Shown here: in pieces, positions 20,342 through 29,388 of the stretch
How positions within the stretch are numbered: the first letter of the stretch is position 1
Layout: each line of letters starts with the position of its first letter
Origin: Lachnospiraceae bacterium
GTDB lineage: Bacteria; Bacillota; Clostridia; Lachnospirales; Lachnospiraceae
DNA: 64,000 nt
Assembly: GCA_017518735.1 (NCBI GenBank)
Contig: JAFWTY010000027.1
Location: 1-64,000 of the forward strand
Reading direction: 5' to 3'
Made by a program: the position numbers and the translations under genes
The notes under the pieces: model-generated
What the model was told of the DNA's origin: nothing
Database searches by the model: none
The model's input: only the letters and a program-made list of their open reading frames with translations

Positions 20342-20748
20342 TGCTGTTTCTTTTCCTTTCTTTCTCTCTGATAGAGAATCTGTAATCGTCTCAGGTTATT
20401 GAAGTAAACTTTCAGACGGTTACGTGCTTTTCTGTATCGAATTGCAAAGAAGATATAAGAAATCAATGAATATCCGACTACAAAAATGACAAAATATTTC
20501 ACGATAGTCCAAATAAGCGCCGTAATATCCGACCGGTACAATCCGTCGATGAACGCTTCCGAATCATAGAGGATGTACAGGCCGAAAAGAAGCATAAAGG
20601 AAAGCGTCGCAGCAATTACGGCTCCGATCAGGCGAAGGCTGATGTAATCGCTCCGGAAATACGTTCCGATGGACTTATTCTCTTTTCCCTCTTTCTTTTC
20701 ATGCATGGCCAGACGGCTCATGAGAATGACACGTTGCTCATTTAACAT
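20338..20748 (-). CDS. small two-span membrane protein, function unknown
   Basis: A 136-residue protein with two hydrophobic segments (about 40-61 and 78-103) and highly charged ends; the C-terminus is Arg/Lys-rich (RRLQILYQRERKEKKQQ) and probably cytoplasmic. It begins 2 bases after comF ends and overlaps the start of the next membrane-protein gene as ATGA, so it is in one tightly packed unit: recD2-comF-this gene-membrane protein-cdaA-cdaR-glmM. I do not recognise a family. Confidence 0.8.
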   Translation of the reverse strand: MLNEQRVILMSRLAMHEKKEGKENKSIGTYFRSDYISLRLIGAVIAATLSFMLLFGLYILYDSEAFIDGLYRSDITALIWTIVKYFVIFVVGYSLISYIFFAIRYRKARNRLKVYFNNLRRLQILYQRERKEKKQQ

Positions 20749-20750
20749 AC

Positions 20751-21446
20751 TTACAGGCCTCTTCCCGTAGCTAGTGAAATAAAATAAACATGCTCTACGC
20801 CCACACTTTTCAAAACCGCTGCTGCCGCACCGATTGTGTTTCCTGTGGTATAGATATCATCCACTAGTATTACAGTTTCTAATTTTACATCATTTCCGTG
20901 AAGTTGAAAAGCCTTTTTCATATTATTTTGGCGGTCTTTCCGCCCAAGAGACTTCTGATTTTTCGTCCTTTTCGGGCGGATTAAGTAATCCTTCAAAACG
21001 GGAATCCGGGTTGCCTTTGAAATTTCCTCCGCGAGGATCAGTGCCTGGTTGTATCCTCTCTTCTTTTCCTTCGCCGGATGAAGCGGAATCGGGATCAAAA
21101 CATCGGCCTTTAGGCGTTCCAGTTCGTCTTTGAAAAACTCTGCCATTTTTGCTCCGTAATACTCTCCGTATTCCGGTCTTCCCATGTTCTTGTATGTCGC
21201 CACGGAATCGTGGATTGACTTATACTCATACAAAGAAAATCCCCTGTCGAATGCACGGGGATTTCTCAGACAATCAAAACAATATACTTCGCCTTCCTTC
21301 ACTGCTTTTCCGCATTTTTCACAGTGCGGCCGGGCTACGATCTGCGGGATTTTGCCGCAGGGAGCACAGATTCTCTCCCCCGGCAGCAGGGCCGCATCGC
21401 AGATCGGGCAGTGCCTCGGAAAGAAAAAATCCATCCATTTATTCAC
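20751..21446 (-). CDS. comF: ComF-family phosphoribosyltransferase-like protein
   Basis: A 231-residue protein with an N-terminal zinc-ribbon region (CPICDAAL, CAPCG, then CEKCGKAVKEGEVYCFDC) and a C-terminal phosphoribosyltransferase fold ending in the PRPP-binding motif VILVDDIYTTGNT. Competence protein ComF homologues act in DNA uptake or processing. The start is a GTG (21444-21446) with GAGG upstream, overlapping the recD2 stop as GTGAATAA. Many bacteria without demonstrated competence carry it, so the role here is uncertain. Confidence 0.92.
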   Translation of the reverse strand: MNKWMDFFFPRHCPICDAALLPGERICAPCGKIPQIVARPHCEKCGKAVKEGEVYCFDCLRNPRAFDRGFSLYEYKSIHDSVATYKNMGRPEYGEYYGAKMAEFFKDELERLKADVLIPIPLHPAKEKKRGYNQALILAEEISKATRIPVLKDYLIRPKRTKNQKSLGRKDRQNNMKKAFQLHGNDVKLETVILVDDIYTTGNTIGAAAAVLKSVGVEHVYFISLATGRGL

Positions 21447-23670
21447 TCAGTACCTCGCAAAGTCTGTCGTACAGGCCGGTAAATCGTTTCTGCTCTCCGT
21501 CCGTTTCCACCATTCTCCGAATGGTTTCCTCTTTTCCCAGAATCATGACACAGCCGGTTCCTCTGGTTAACGCCGTATAAAGAAGGTTCCGGTTCATCAG
21601 CATCTTCGGTCCGTCCACCAGTGGCAGAATGACTCCCGGATATTCGCTTCCCTGGGATTTGTGAATCGTCACGGCATAGGCAAGCTCCAGTTCCTCGAGC
21701 ATCTCCCTGTCGTATTCCACTTCCCTGTCATCGTCGAAGGTTACGGTTAGGGTTCTTTCTCTTATATCCACATCGGTAATGATTCCGGTATCTCCGTTAA
21801 AAATACCCTCGCCCTCATCTCCGCTGATTCCGAAGATTCCGCGGACATGCCATTTGACATTGTAGTTGTTTTTGTGCTGCATTACCTTATCGCCGAGGCG
21901 GAAAACAGTTTCGCCGCGCACGAGCTCGCCCTTCTTTTCCGAGGGCGGATTTAAGCTTTCCTGCAGGATTTTATTTAAGGTCAGCACTCCGAAATTTCCG
22001 GCTTTCATAGGTGTCAGAACCTGAATCTGCAGAGGCTGAACATTGAATTTGGCCGGGATTCTATCCTTAATCAAAAGCACCATATCGCGGTAGATACTCT
22101 CCGCCTGCTGTCTCGGCACAAAGAAAAAGTCATTTGTTCCGGCAAGGTCCGGCATGATGCCCCTGCGGATGCAGTCCGCTCCGGCTGCAATCTCGCCACC
22201 CTCCGCCTGACGGTAGATTTTCTCAAGTGTCAGACTCTGAATAAAACCGCTCCGGATTAAGTCTTTCAGTACATTTCCGGGGCCGACGCTCGGAAGCTGT
22301 GCCGCATCGCCGGATAAAATCAGACGGCATCCCTCCGGGATGGCCGAAAGCAATGCCTTAAACAACAGGGTATCCATCATCGACATTTCATCGACAACAA
22401 TCACATCCGCCTCGAGCGGATTGCTTTCGTTCCGGTGAAAATAGGCCCTGTCCTCTTCTCCTTCGCCTCCTCCGCTTACTTCCAGCAGTCGGTGAATCGT
22501 CTTGGAGACATAGCCCGTAGCTTCCTCCATACGTTTTGCCGCTCTTCCGGTCGGTGCGCATAAGAATACCGTCTGGCCCTGCAGATCAAAATACCGAATA
22601 ATGGCCCTTAGCGTGGTGGTCTTTCCGGTTCCGGGGCCACCGGTTAAGATAAAGATTCCCTGTTCCGCCGCCCGAAGTACCGCTTCGGTCTGCACATCGT
22701 CGAGAAACATCTCCTCCTCTTCCTTGATCTGATGAAGGGTTGTGAGGATTCTCTTTTTTTCGCCCGCGCTGAGCGGAAGTTCGGAAAAAGCGCCCTTTAG
22801 GGCTTTGATCTTGGCGGCAATGTTCAGTTCCGCCATATATAACGATGCCAAAAAGACCTGGTTGTCGCCCTTGACTACGATTTTCTGCTCCATGATCAGG
22901 GGGATGAGTTCTTCTTTCGCCTCTTCCCTTGTGATTTCCAGAAGTTCTTCCGCGCTCTCCAAAAGCTTCTCCATCGGCATGTAGGTATTTCCTTCCTGCA
23001 CGTTTTGGGAAAGAATGTAGAAGAGACCGCCGCGGATTCTTTGCGGACTGTTCTTGGAGATTCCGCTCTTTTCGGCGATTTCATCCGCGGTCTTAAAGCC
23101 GATTCCGTCGATGTCTTCGGCCAGGCGATAGGGATTTTTCTGAAAAACGTCATAGAGTTCCGCTTTGTACCGGTTATAGATTTTTACCGCAAGGGAATTG
23201 GAGATGCCGTAGTCGGATAAATAGAGCATTGCCTCCCTGAGTTCTCTTTTTTCCAGAACCCTTACGCCAATCTCGGCCGCCATGCGGATGCTGATTCCGC
23301 TGATTTCGGCTAATCTCTCCGGCTCCTCGTCGAGGACACGGAAGGTGTCTTTGCCGAATTTTTTTACAATGTGCATGGCAAGAACGGGGCCGATTCCTTT
23401 AATCGCTCCCGAGGCTAAATAACGCTCCGCATTCATATCCTCTTCCGGGGGAAGGATTCGGAATGCACTTATTTTAATCTGCGGACCGTATGTCGGGTGA
23501 ACAATCAGTTCACCTTCGATTTCCAGACAGTCTCCCACGTCGAGCCCACCGGACTGTCCCGTGCATTTGATTTCCCCTTCAGGAACACCCTCTCCGATCA
23601 GGGTAAAAATGCCGTAGCCGTTCTCGGGGTTTCGATAGGAAAAACTCTCCACATAGCCTTTGTATTTCAT
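21439..23670 (-). CDS. recD2: RecD2-type SF1B DNA helicase
   Basis: A 743-residue ATP-dependent 5'-3' helicase of the RecD2 (RecD-like without RecBC) type. The N-terminal region has the OB-like and helix-hairpin-helix segments typical of RecD2 (GAIKGIGPVLAMHIVKKFG). Walker A is GGPGTGKTTT (about 343-352), Walker B is VIVVDEMSMMD (about 425-435), and the C-terminal motif LAYAVTIHKSQGSEYP closes the helicase core. These proteins act in mismatch and replication-fork repair. CGGAG lies 7 bases before the ATG, and a TATAAT box is visible at 23722-23727. The gene overlaps comF by 8 bases. Confidence 0.95.
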   Translation of the reverse strand: MKYKGYVESFSYRNPENGYGIFTLIGEGVPEGEIKCTGQSGGLDVGDCLEIEGELIVHPTYGPQIKISAFRILPPEEDMNAERYLASGAIKGIGPVLAMHIVKKFGKDTFRVLDEEPERLAEISGISIRMAAEIGVRVLEKRELREAMLYLSDYGISNSLAVKIYNRYKAELYDVFQKNPYRLAEDIDGIGFKTADEIAEKSGISKNSPQRIRGGLFYILSQNVQEGNTYMPMEKLLESAEELLEITREEAKEELIPLIMEQKIVVKGDNQVFLASLYMAELNIAAKIKALKGAFSELPLSAGEKKRILTTLHQIKEEEEMFLDDVQTEAVLRAAEQGIFILTGGPGTGKTTTLRAIIRYFDLQGQTVFLCAPTGRAAKRMEEATGYVSKTIHRLLEVSGGGEGEEDRAYFHRNESNPLEADVIVVDEMSMMDTLLFKALLSAIPEGCRLILSGDAAQLPSVGPGNVLKDLIRSGFIQSLTLEKIYRQAEGGEIAAGADCIRRGIMPDLAGTNDFFFVPRQQAESIYRDMVLLIKDRIPAKFNVQPLQIQVLTPMKAGNFGVLTLNKILQESLNPPSEKKGELVRGETVFRLGDKVMQHKNNYNVKWHVRGIFGISGDEGEGIFNGDTGIITDVDIRERTLTVTFDDDREVEYDREMLEELELAYAVTIHKSQGSEYPGVILPLVDGPKMLMNRNLLYTALTRGTGCVMILGKEETIRRMVETDGEQKRFTGLYDRLCEVLSE

Positions 23671-23756
23671 GCAAAAACTCCGTCAGGGCGCAAAAAGCCC
23701 CAAATGATCTGTCAATTCACTATTATAAACGATTCAAAATACCGGGAAAAGAAAAA

Positions 23757-23797
23757 GAATAAAAAAGAAAATCCGCTCCCCGGAAAACTCCGGGGAG
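23757..23797 (-). terminator. terminator after mreB
   Basis: CTCCCCGG (23776-23783) and CCGGGGAG (23790-23797) form a perfect 8-base stem. On the minus strand it is followed by a T-rich run, ending TTTTCTTTTTT. It separates mreB from recD2. Confidence 0.85.
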
Positions 23798-23822
23798 GGA
23801 AAGTAATCAATTTGAATAAATC

Positions 23823-24818
23823 TTAGGGTTCTGTGTTGTTTTCCGCAAGGAATTCCACATATTTTCCGGTTCCGATGGCCACGCAGGTCATGGGTTCCTC
23901 AGCCGTCATCGTATTGATACCGGTTCTGGACTCAATCAGTTCCTCGAGTCCGCGAAGCATGCTTCCGCCACCGGTTAAAACAATTCCGCGGTCCGCAATG
24001 TCAGCAGCAAGTTCGGGCGGTGTATGCTCGAGAACACCATGAATTGCTTCCACGATCTTGGAAGTGGTCTCTCTTAAAGCATCTTCGATTTCCTCGGAGG
24101 AAACCTTTACGGAATTCGGAAGACCGGTCAGTACGTTCAGTCCTCTTACATCCATTGTATTTACCTCGGGCAGTCTGTATGCCGCACCGATTTTGATCTT
24201 GATGTCTTCTGCGGTTCTTTCACCAATCATCAGGTTGTGATTCTTCTTCATGTAACGAACGATTGCTTCGTCAAAATCATCACCTGCGATGGGAAGGGAA
24301 TCGCTTACTACGGTACCGCCTAAGGAAATTACAGCGATATCGGTGGTTCCGCCGCCGATGTCAACGATCATGTTTCCGCAGGGTTTTGCAATATCGATTC
24401 CTGCACCGATTGCAGCTGCGATCGGCTCTTCAATGATGGAAACCTCTCTTGCACCTGCCTGGTAGGTAGCATCCTCAACGGCCTTACGCTCAACTTCCGT
24501 TACACGGGAAGGAACGCAGACGGAAATACGGGGTTTTCTGAACGTCTTCTTTCCGATGGATTTCTGAATGAAGTACTTCATCATCTTCTCGGTTACGGTA
24601 TAGTTGGAAATAACACCCTTACGAAGCGGACGTACCGCTACGATATTTCCGGGAGTACGGCCAAGCATCAATCTGGCATCCTCACCGATTGCTTTTATTT
24701 TCTTTGTATCGCAGTCATATGCTACTACTGACGGCTCTTTTAAAACAACGCCCTTGCCTCGGATATACACGAGAACGCTGGCGGTTCCTAAGTCAATTCC
24801 GATATCTGTGTATTGCAT
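23823..24818 (-). CDS. mreB: rod-shape protein MreB/Mbl
   Basis: Actin-like cytoskeletal ATPase that guides lateral wall synthesis. The 331 residues carry the phosphate-1 motif DIGIDLGTASVLVY (about 5-18), the phosphate-2 motif MIVDIGGGTTDIAVIS (about 154-169) and the adenosine motif IVLTGGGSMLRGL (about 285-297). GAGG precedes the ATG, and a TATAAT-like -10 (TTGTATAAT) lies about 70 bases upstream, followed by a short hairpin AGCGGT/ACCGCT. It is a stand-alone copy without mreC or mreD, so it could equally be called mbl. Confidence 0.93.
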   Translation of the reverse strand: MQYTDIGIDLGTASVLVYIRGKGVVLKEPSVVAYDCDTKKIKAIGEDARLMLGRTPGNIVAVRPLRKGVISNYTVTEKMMKYFIQKSIGKKTFRKPRISVCVPSRVTEVERKAVEDATYQAGAREVSIIEEPIAAAIGAGIDIAKPCGNMIVDIGGGTTDIAVISLGGTVVSDSLPIAGDDFDEAIVRYMKKNHNLMIGERTAEDIKIKIGAAYRLPEVNTMDVRGLNVLTGLPNSVKVSSEEIEDALRETTSKIVEAIHGVLEHTPPELAADIADRGIVLTGGGSMLRGLEELIESRTGINTMTAEEPMTCVAIGTGKYVEFLAENNTEP

Positions 24819-24909
24819 TTTAATTCCTCTTTCCGTTCATAAATCTCTTAAGCGGTATCTAACATTTTAACCGCTGAAGGGAAATTATACAAGGGAAAAA
24901 TAGAGAAAT

Positions 24910-25062
24910 TTACTGAATGTCTTTTGTTAACTGTTCCAGTTCGGCATCGGTTTTGCCTTCCAGTGCTCCCATGTCATAGAAGTAAGCTAACATCGTGGCA
25001 ATTGCCTTTCCGTCATAGACGAAAACAAAGTCAAAATAACCAGCGCTGTATTCTTCCGCACG
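24910..25062 (-). pseudogene. C-terminal gene remnant, about 50 codons
   Basis: An open frame bounded upstream by an in-frame TGA (25063-25065) reads AEEYSAGYFDFVFVYDGK, then a hydrophobic stretch AIATMLAYFYDMGAL and the charged end EQLTKDIQ. It has no start codon with a ribosome binding site and looks like the 3' end of a longer gene. A frame-shifted ATG-initiated stretch (MVHLDV) directly overlaps the MATE stop codon, so a frameshift near 25055-25062 could also explain it. I do not recognise the family. Confidence 0.45.
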
Positions 25063-25075
25063 TCAAGATGAACCA

Positions 25076-26428
25076 TTACTGAGCCGGAGCAGCCGGAAGC
25101 TTGGGCTTCTTACGGATACGGCACAGTTTCCAGTAGTTCAGAATCAGACGAAGCGTCTCATCCACAACCACCATAACAAAGATTTCAACAATTCCCATGT
25201 GGAAGACCAAAACCATAATCGAACTTGCCGCAACGACAAAGACCGTTCCGAAAAGCTGTGTCTTTAACATCCAGGTCGGTTCTCCGTATCCCTTGATGCC
25301 GGAACCCGTGATAATGTTTCCGCTCTTGGGGAAGAGGTCGATTCCGACAATGATCAGGTACAAAGGTGCGAGGGCAATCACGGCCACATCATCGGTAAAC
25401 CAGCCGAGTATCGTTCTCGGGAATAGGACAAACAGCAAAAGATTAACCGCCGCTATCGCTCCGCTTAGAATTAATGAGCTGATGACAACATCCCAGACGC
25501 CCTTTATATTGTTCTTTCCTGTCTCGTATCCGGACAGTGACAGTGTTGCGTTACCGATGGCACAGACAATTGCCACGGCAATCAGTTCCACACCGAAGAC
25601 AATGGAATGGATTCCCGCCGCCTCCTTGGAGATTTCGTTCATCATAACGATCAAATACAGGTTTCCCAAATTCCAGGCGAATTCCTCCGCTGCCGCGGGT
25701 CCGCCGAATTTCAAAGTCCGTATATAGGGCAAAAACTCCGACTTTATGATCTGCGCAAAAGAAGGTTTCAGTTCCAGGTCCTTTGCTGCCATCACATAAA
25801 TCAATACCACCATGTCGCCGATAAACTCCGCAATTGCGGTAGCAAGTGCCGCACCCTTTACTCCCATGGCGGGAAGTCCGAAGTGCCCGAAGATTAATGC
25901 ATAGTCCAGTACCACGTTGGCCAGTGACCTCGTCACACCGTACCAGACCATGATCTTCGTCTTCTGACTTGCCTGCAGCATACAGCTGACCGAGGCGCCG
26001 ATTCCGGTTAAGATAAAGATCGGCGAATAAAACTTCGCATAGTCGACCGCCATTCCCATGATGCTCTCATCCACACGCGTTAAGGTAAACGCAAACTTCG
26101 GACAGAGCAGCCAGAACAAAAACATCAGAATCGCGATTACATTGTTGTACTTAAAAAGCGATGCCAGAGTATTTTTTGCTTTCTCAATATCTCCCGCACC
26201 ATAAGCCTGGCTAACCATGATGGTTGCACCGGTCGTGAACGAAAAGATGATATTCATCGTCGTCCACATCGGAGTTCCGGCATTGCCTACCGCGCTCATG
26301 GCATCCAGGGAGATTTTCCCGATAAAAATACGGTCAATCAGCATCTGCAATTCCGAGATTAAGCTTGAGAGCATAATCGGTATGGCGATGGCCAGTATTT
26401 TTTTGATATAACTCTTCTTATCTTTCAT
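25076..26428 (-). CDS. MATE-family multidrug/efflux transporter
   Basis: Polytopic antiporter of about 450 residues with some 12 membrane spans, exporting cationic compounds with Na+ or H+. It has the DinF/NorM-type pattern: LAIAIPIMLSSLISELQMLIDRIFIG near the N-terminus, the mid-protein repeat GVKGAALATAIAEFIGD, and a C-terminal half with GTVFVVAASSIM. I start it at ATG 26426-26428 (MKDKKSYIKK); an upstream in-frame start would lie inside the uvrA terminator and the end of uvrA. The ATG falls directly behind that terminator's T-tract, so its expression depends on read-through or on a promoter inside uvrA. Substrate unknown. Confidence 0.9.
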   Translation of the reverse strand: MKDKKSYIKKILAIAIPIMLSSLISELQMLIDRIFIGKISLDAMSAVGNAGTPMWTTMNIIFSFTTGATIMVSQAYGAGDIEKAKNTLASLFKYNNVIAILMFLFWLLCPKFAFTLTRVDESIMGMAVDYAKFYSPIFILTGIGASVSCMLQASQKTKIMVWYGVTRSLANVVLDYALIFGHFGLPAMGVKGAALATAIAEFIGDMVVLIYVMAAKDLELKPSFAQIIKSEFLPYIRTLKFGGPAAAEEFAWNLGNLYLIVMMNEISKEAAGIHSIVFGVELIAVAIVCAIGNATLSLSGYETGKNNIKGVWDVVISSLILSGAIAAVNLLLFVLFPRTILGWFTDDVAVIALAPLYLIIVGIDLFPKSGNIITGSGIKGYGEPTWMLKTQLFGTVFVVAASSIMVLVFHMGIVEIFVMVVVDETLRLILNYWKLCRIRKKPKLPAAPAQ

Positions 26429-26436
26429 TTTTTTCC

Positions 26437-26465
26437 AAAAAGAGCGCGTCCCAAGAGGAACGCGC
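26437..26465 (-). terminator. terminator after uvrA
   Basis: GCGCGTTCC (26465-26457) pairs with GGGACGCGC (26452-26444, one G-U pair) around a TCTT loop; TCTTTTTGG follows on the minus strand. Confidence 0.75.
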
Positions 26466-26471
26466 CGTTTA

Positions 26472-27059
26472 CTACTTCTGTTTCTTGGCTCGTTCAATCA
26501 TTTTCTTAATGTAATATCCGGTATAAGATTCCTTCTTTTTTGCGACCTCTTCCGGGGTTCCGCTGGCGATTACGGTACCGCCCTTGTCACCGCCTTCCGG
26601 TCCCATGTCGATGATATAGTCGGCGGTTTTGATCACATCGAGGTTATGCTCGATGACCACAACAGTATTTCCGCCCTCGGTCAGTCTCTGCAGAATCTCC
26701 ACAAGCTTGTGTACATCTGCAAAATGAAGGCCGGTCGTCGGCTCGTCCAGAATATAGATTGTCTTTCCGGTGCTTCTCTTCGAAAGTTCGGTTGCCAGTT
26801 TGATTCTCTGTGCCTCACCGCCGGAGAGCGTCGTGGACGGCTGTCCGAGTTTGATGTAGGACAGTCCCACATCGTAGAGGGTCTGAATCTTGTTACGGAT
26901 TGACGGGACGTTTTCGAAGAACGGCAAAGCCTCTTCCACCGTCATATTCAGCACGTCGGAAATCGTCTTGCCCTTATACTTCACATCCAGAGTCTCGCGG
27001 TTGTAACGCTTTCCTCCGCAAACTTCGCAGGGTACGTATACATCCGGCAGGAAGTGCAT
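26472..27059 (-). CDS. uvrA: excinuclease ABC subunit A, C-terminal part after a frameshift
   Basis: Carries the end of UvrA: the second half of the zinc module ([13 protein letters not shown]), the second ABC signature ([15 protein letters not shown]) and Walker B ([13 protein letters not shown]), then the usual C-terminus. The coding frame actually extends upstream without a start to about 27124, where it should join the 5' part; ATG 27057-27059 is an internal methionine ([10 protein letters not shown]). One T restored in the CATTTCTCC context at 27124-27126 gives a full UvrA of about 968 residues. The frame upstream of the ATG still encodes [17 protein letters not shown], the conserved zinc knuckle, which supports a recent lesion or sequence error. 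Confidence 0.9.
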   Translation of the reverse strand: MHFLPDVYVPCEVCGGKRYNRETLDVKYKGKTISDVLNMTVEEALPFFENVPSIRNKIQTLYDVGLSYIKLGQPSTTLSGGEAQRIKLATELSKRSTGKTIYILDEPTTGLHFADVHKLVEILQRLTEGGNTVVVIEHNLDVIKTADYIIDMGPEGGDKGGTVIASGTPEEVAKKKESYTGYYIKKMIERAKKQK

Positions 27060-27109
27060 CTCAATCTTGATGATACCGTCGCCCTGGCAGGCCTCACAGC
27101 GTCCGCCCT

Positions 27110-29377
27110 TTACGTTAAAGGAGAATGGCCCTTCATAAAGCCCTTGGCCTTCGCATCGGAGGTATTCGCAAACAGGTCACGAATCATATCAAAGACACCT
27201 GTATAGGTTGCCGGGTTCGATCTTGGCGTTCTTCCGATCGGAGACTGGTCGATATTGATGACCTTATCCAGCTTTTCCACACCCTTGATGCTTTTGTGCT
27301 TGCCGGGAATCGTCACGGCACGGTTTAACTTCTTTGCCAGCGACTTATACAAAATCTCATTGATCAGCGAACTCTTTCCGGAACCGGACACACCGGTAAC
27401 GCAGGTAAATACGCCGATGGGCACTTTTACATCGATATTCTTTAAGTTATTCTCCGCTGCTCCCTTAATCTCCAGGAAATCGACCGGTTTTCTGCGCTCC
27501 TTCGGAATCGGGATGAACTTCTTTCCGCTTAAGTACTGACCGGTTACGGACTCGGGCACCTTCATGATGTCTTCCGCGGTACCGAGGGCAGTCACTTCAC
27601 CGCCTTCCGAACCGGCACCGGGGCCGATGTCCACGATATAATCCGCCGCGTACATGGTATCCTCATCATGTTCCACCACGATCAGGGTATTGCCGAGGTC
27701 GCGAAGATTCTTTAGCGCATTCAAAAGTTTATCATTGTCTCTCTGGTGCAGACCGATACTCGGCTCGTCCAGGATGTAGCATACTCCCACAAGGCCGGAA
27801 CCAATCTGGGTAGCCAGACGGATACGCTGCGCTTCCCCTCCGGATAAGGAGCCCGTGGCTCTGGCCAGGGTTAAGTACTCCAGACCGACTTCCTTTAAGA
27901 AGCCCACTCTGGCGATTATCTCTTTTAATACTCTTTCTCCGATGAGTTTTTCCCTGTCGGAGAGTTTCAGAGTTCGTAAGTATTCTTCCAAATCTCCTAC
28001 GGAAAGAGTTGTAATCTCGTAGATATTCTTTCCCGCAATCGTGACCGCAAGGGAGGTTTCCTTCAGTCTCTGTCCGCCGCAGGCACTGCAGGGAGTAATA
28101 TTCATATACTTCTCGTATTCCTGTTTCATGGTTTCGGAGAAGGTTTCGCGGTAACGTCTCTCCTCGTTTGCAATCAGTCCTTCAAAAACGGTCGGATAGA
28201 CTCCCCTTCCCCTTTGTCCCACGTATCTTACATCCACACTCTCCGTGGTTCCGTAAATGAGAATATCCTGTACTTTCTTACTCAGTTTCTCAAACGGCGT
28301 ATCGAGGGAGAATCCGAAATGCTTCGCCATTGCCTCCAAAAGTGCATGGGTAAAGCTTCCGTTGTCCTTGCTCGATGCCCAGCCGGGAGCCTGAATCGCA
28401 CCTTCGTTTAAGGAAAGCGAAGGGTCGGGAATCATCAGTTCCGCGGAAAACTCCATGCTGTAACCGATACCGGCACAGACGGGGCAGGCGCCAAAAGGAT
28501 TGTTAAAGGAAAAACTTCTCGGTTCGATCTCATCAATGGAAACCCCGCAGTCCGGGCAGGAAAAACTTCTGGAAAAATGCAATTCCTCTCCGCCGATGAC
28601 ATCCACGGTCACCAGTCCCTCCGCAATCTCCATGACATTGTCGATGGAAGACGAAAGTCTCATCAGGATTTCCGGTTTCATCACAAGACGGTCCACAACG
28701 ATGTCGATGTTGTGCTTGATATTTTTGTCCAGTTTAATTTCTTCGGTCAGTTCATACATGTTGCCGTCGATTCTGGCACGCACATATCCGTTCTTTCCGG
28801 CACGCTCCAAAACCTTCGCATGCTCGCCCTTCTTTCCGCGTACAACGGGAGCCAGGAGCTGAATCTTTGTGCCTGTGGGCAGTTGCATAATCTGATCCAC
28901 GATTTCATCCACGCTCTGTCTGCGAATCTCCTTTCCGCACTTCGGGCAGTGGGGTACGCCGATACGTGCATAGAGCAGACGGAAATAATCATAGATTTCC
29001 GTCACAGTCCCAACTGTGGAACGGGGATTTCGGTTCGTGGTTTTCTGATCGATACTGATGGCCGGAGAAAGACCGTCAATTCTTTCCACATCCGGTTTCT
29101 CCATCTGTCCGAGGAACTGTCTCGCATAGGAGGACAGGGATTCCATATATCTTCTCTGACCTTCCGCATAGATGGTATCAAAAGCCAGTGAGGACTTGCC
29201 CGAGCCGGAAAGGCCGGTAAATACCACCAGTCGGTTTCTCGGAATGTTGACATCCAGTTCTTTTAAATTGTTTTCCTTCGCTCCGCGAATCCGGATCAGT
29301 TCTCCCTTGGGAAGCATCTTTACGTCTTCCGGATGCATGGCGAGGGGATTGGTTGTTTGTTCTTTTTTTGCAGACAT
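27110..29377 (-). CDS. uvrA: excinuclease ABC subunit A, N-terminal part before a frameshift
   Basis: Damage-recognition ATPase of nucleotide excision repair. The part has the first Walker A ([14 protein letters not shown], about 53-66), the N-terminal zinc module (CPKCGKE), the first ABC signature and Walker B ([25 protein letters not shown]), and the second Walker A ([13 protein letters not shown]). After GFMKGH the frame shifts and ends SPLT-stop instead of FSFNVKGG. It lies 11 bases downstream of uvrB and shares its LexA-controlled upstream region. With the restored base the protein is full length. If the lesion is real, the C-terminal ATPase half is lost and repair would be defective. 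Confidence 0.93.
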   Translation of the reverse strand: MSAKKEQTTNPLAMHPEDVKMLPKGELIRIRGAKENNLKELDVNIPRNRLVVFTGLSGSGKSSLAFDTIYAEGQRRYMESLSSYARQFLGQMEKPDVERIDGLSPAISIDQKTTNRNPRSTVGTVTEIYDYFRLLYARIGVPHCPKCGKEIRRQSVDEIVDQIMQLPTGTKIQLLAPVVRGKKGEHAKVLERAGKNGYVRARIDGNMYELTEEIKLDKNIKHNIDIVVDRLVMKPEILMRLSSSIDNVMEIAEGLVTVDVIGGEELHFSRSFSCPDCGVSIDEIEPRSFSFNNPFGACPVCAGIGYSMEFSAELMIPDPSLSLNEGAIQAPGWASSKDNGSFTHALLEAMAKHFGFSLDTPFEKLSKKVQDILIYGTTESVDVRYVGQRGRGVYPTVFEGLIANEERRYRETFSETMKQEYEKYMNITPCSACGGQRLKETSLAVTIAGKNIYEITTLSVGDLEEYLRTLKLSDREKLIGERVLKEIIARVGFLKEVGLEYLTLARATGSLSGGEAQRIRLATQIGSGLVGVCYILDEPSIGLHQRDNDKLLNALKNLRDLGNTLIVVEHDEDTMYAADYIVDIGPGAGSEGGEVTALGTAEDIMKVPESVTGQYLSGKKFIPIPKERRKPVDFLEIKGAAENNLKNIDVKVPIGVFTCVTGVSGSGKSSLINEILYKSLAKKLNRAVTIPGKHKSIKGVEKLDKVINIDQSPIGRTPRSNPATYTGVFDMIRDLFANTSDAKAKGFMKGHSPLT

Positions 29378-29388
29378 ATTTAGTTCCT

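Noticed and set aside
24819..24909. mreC/mreD genes near mreB
   Set aside because: The flanking sequence shows only a short leader hairpin and the remnant; none of the expected partner genes are in the window.
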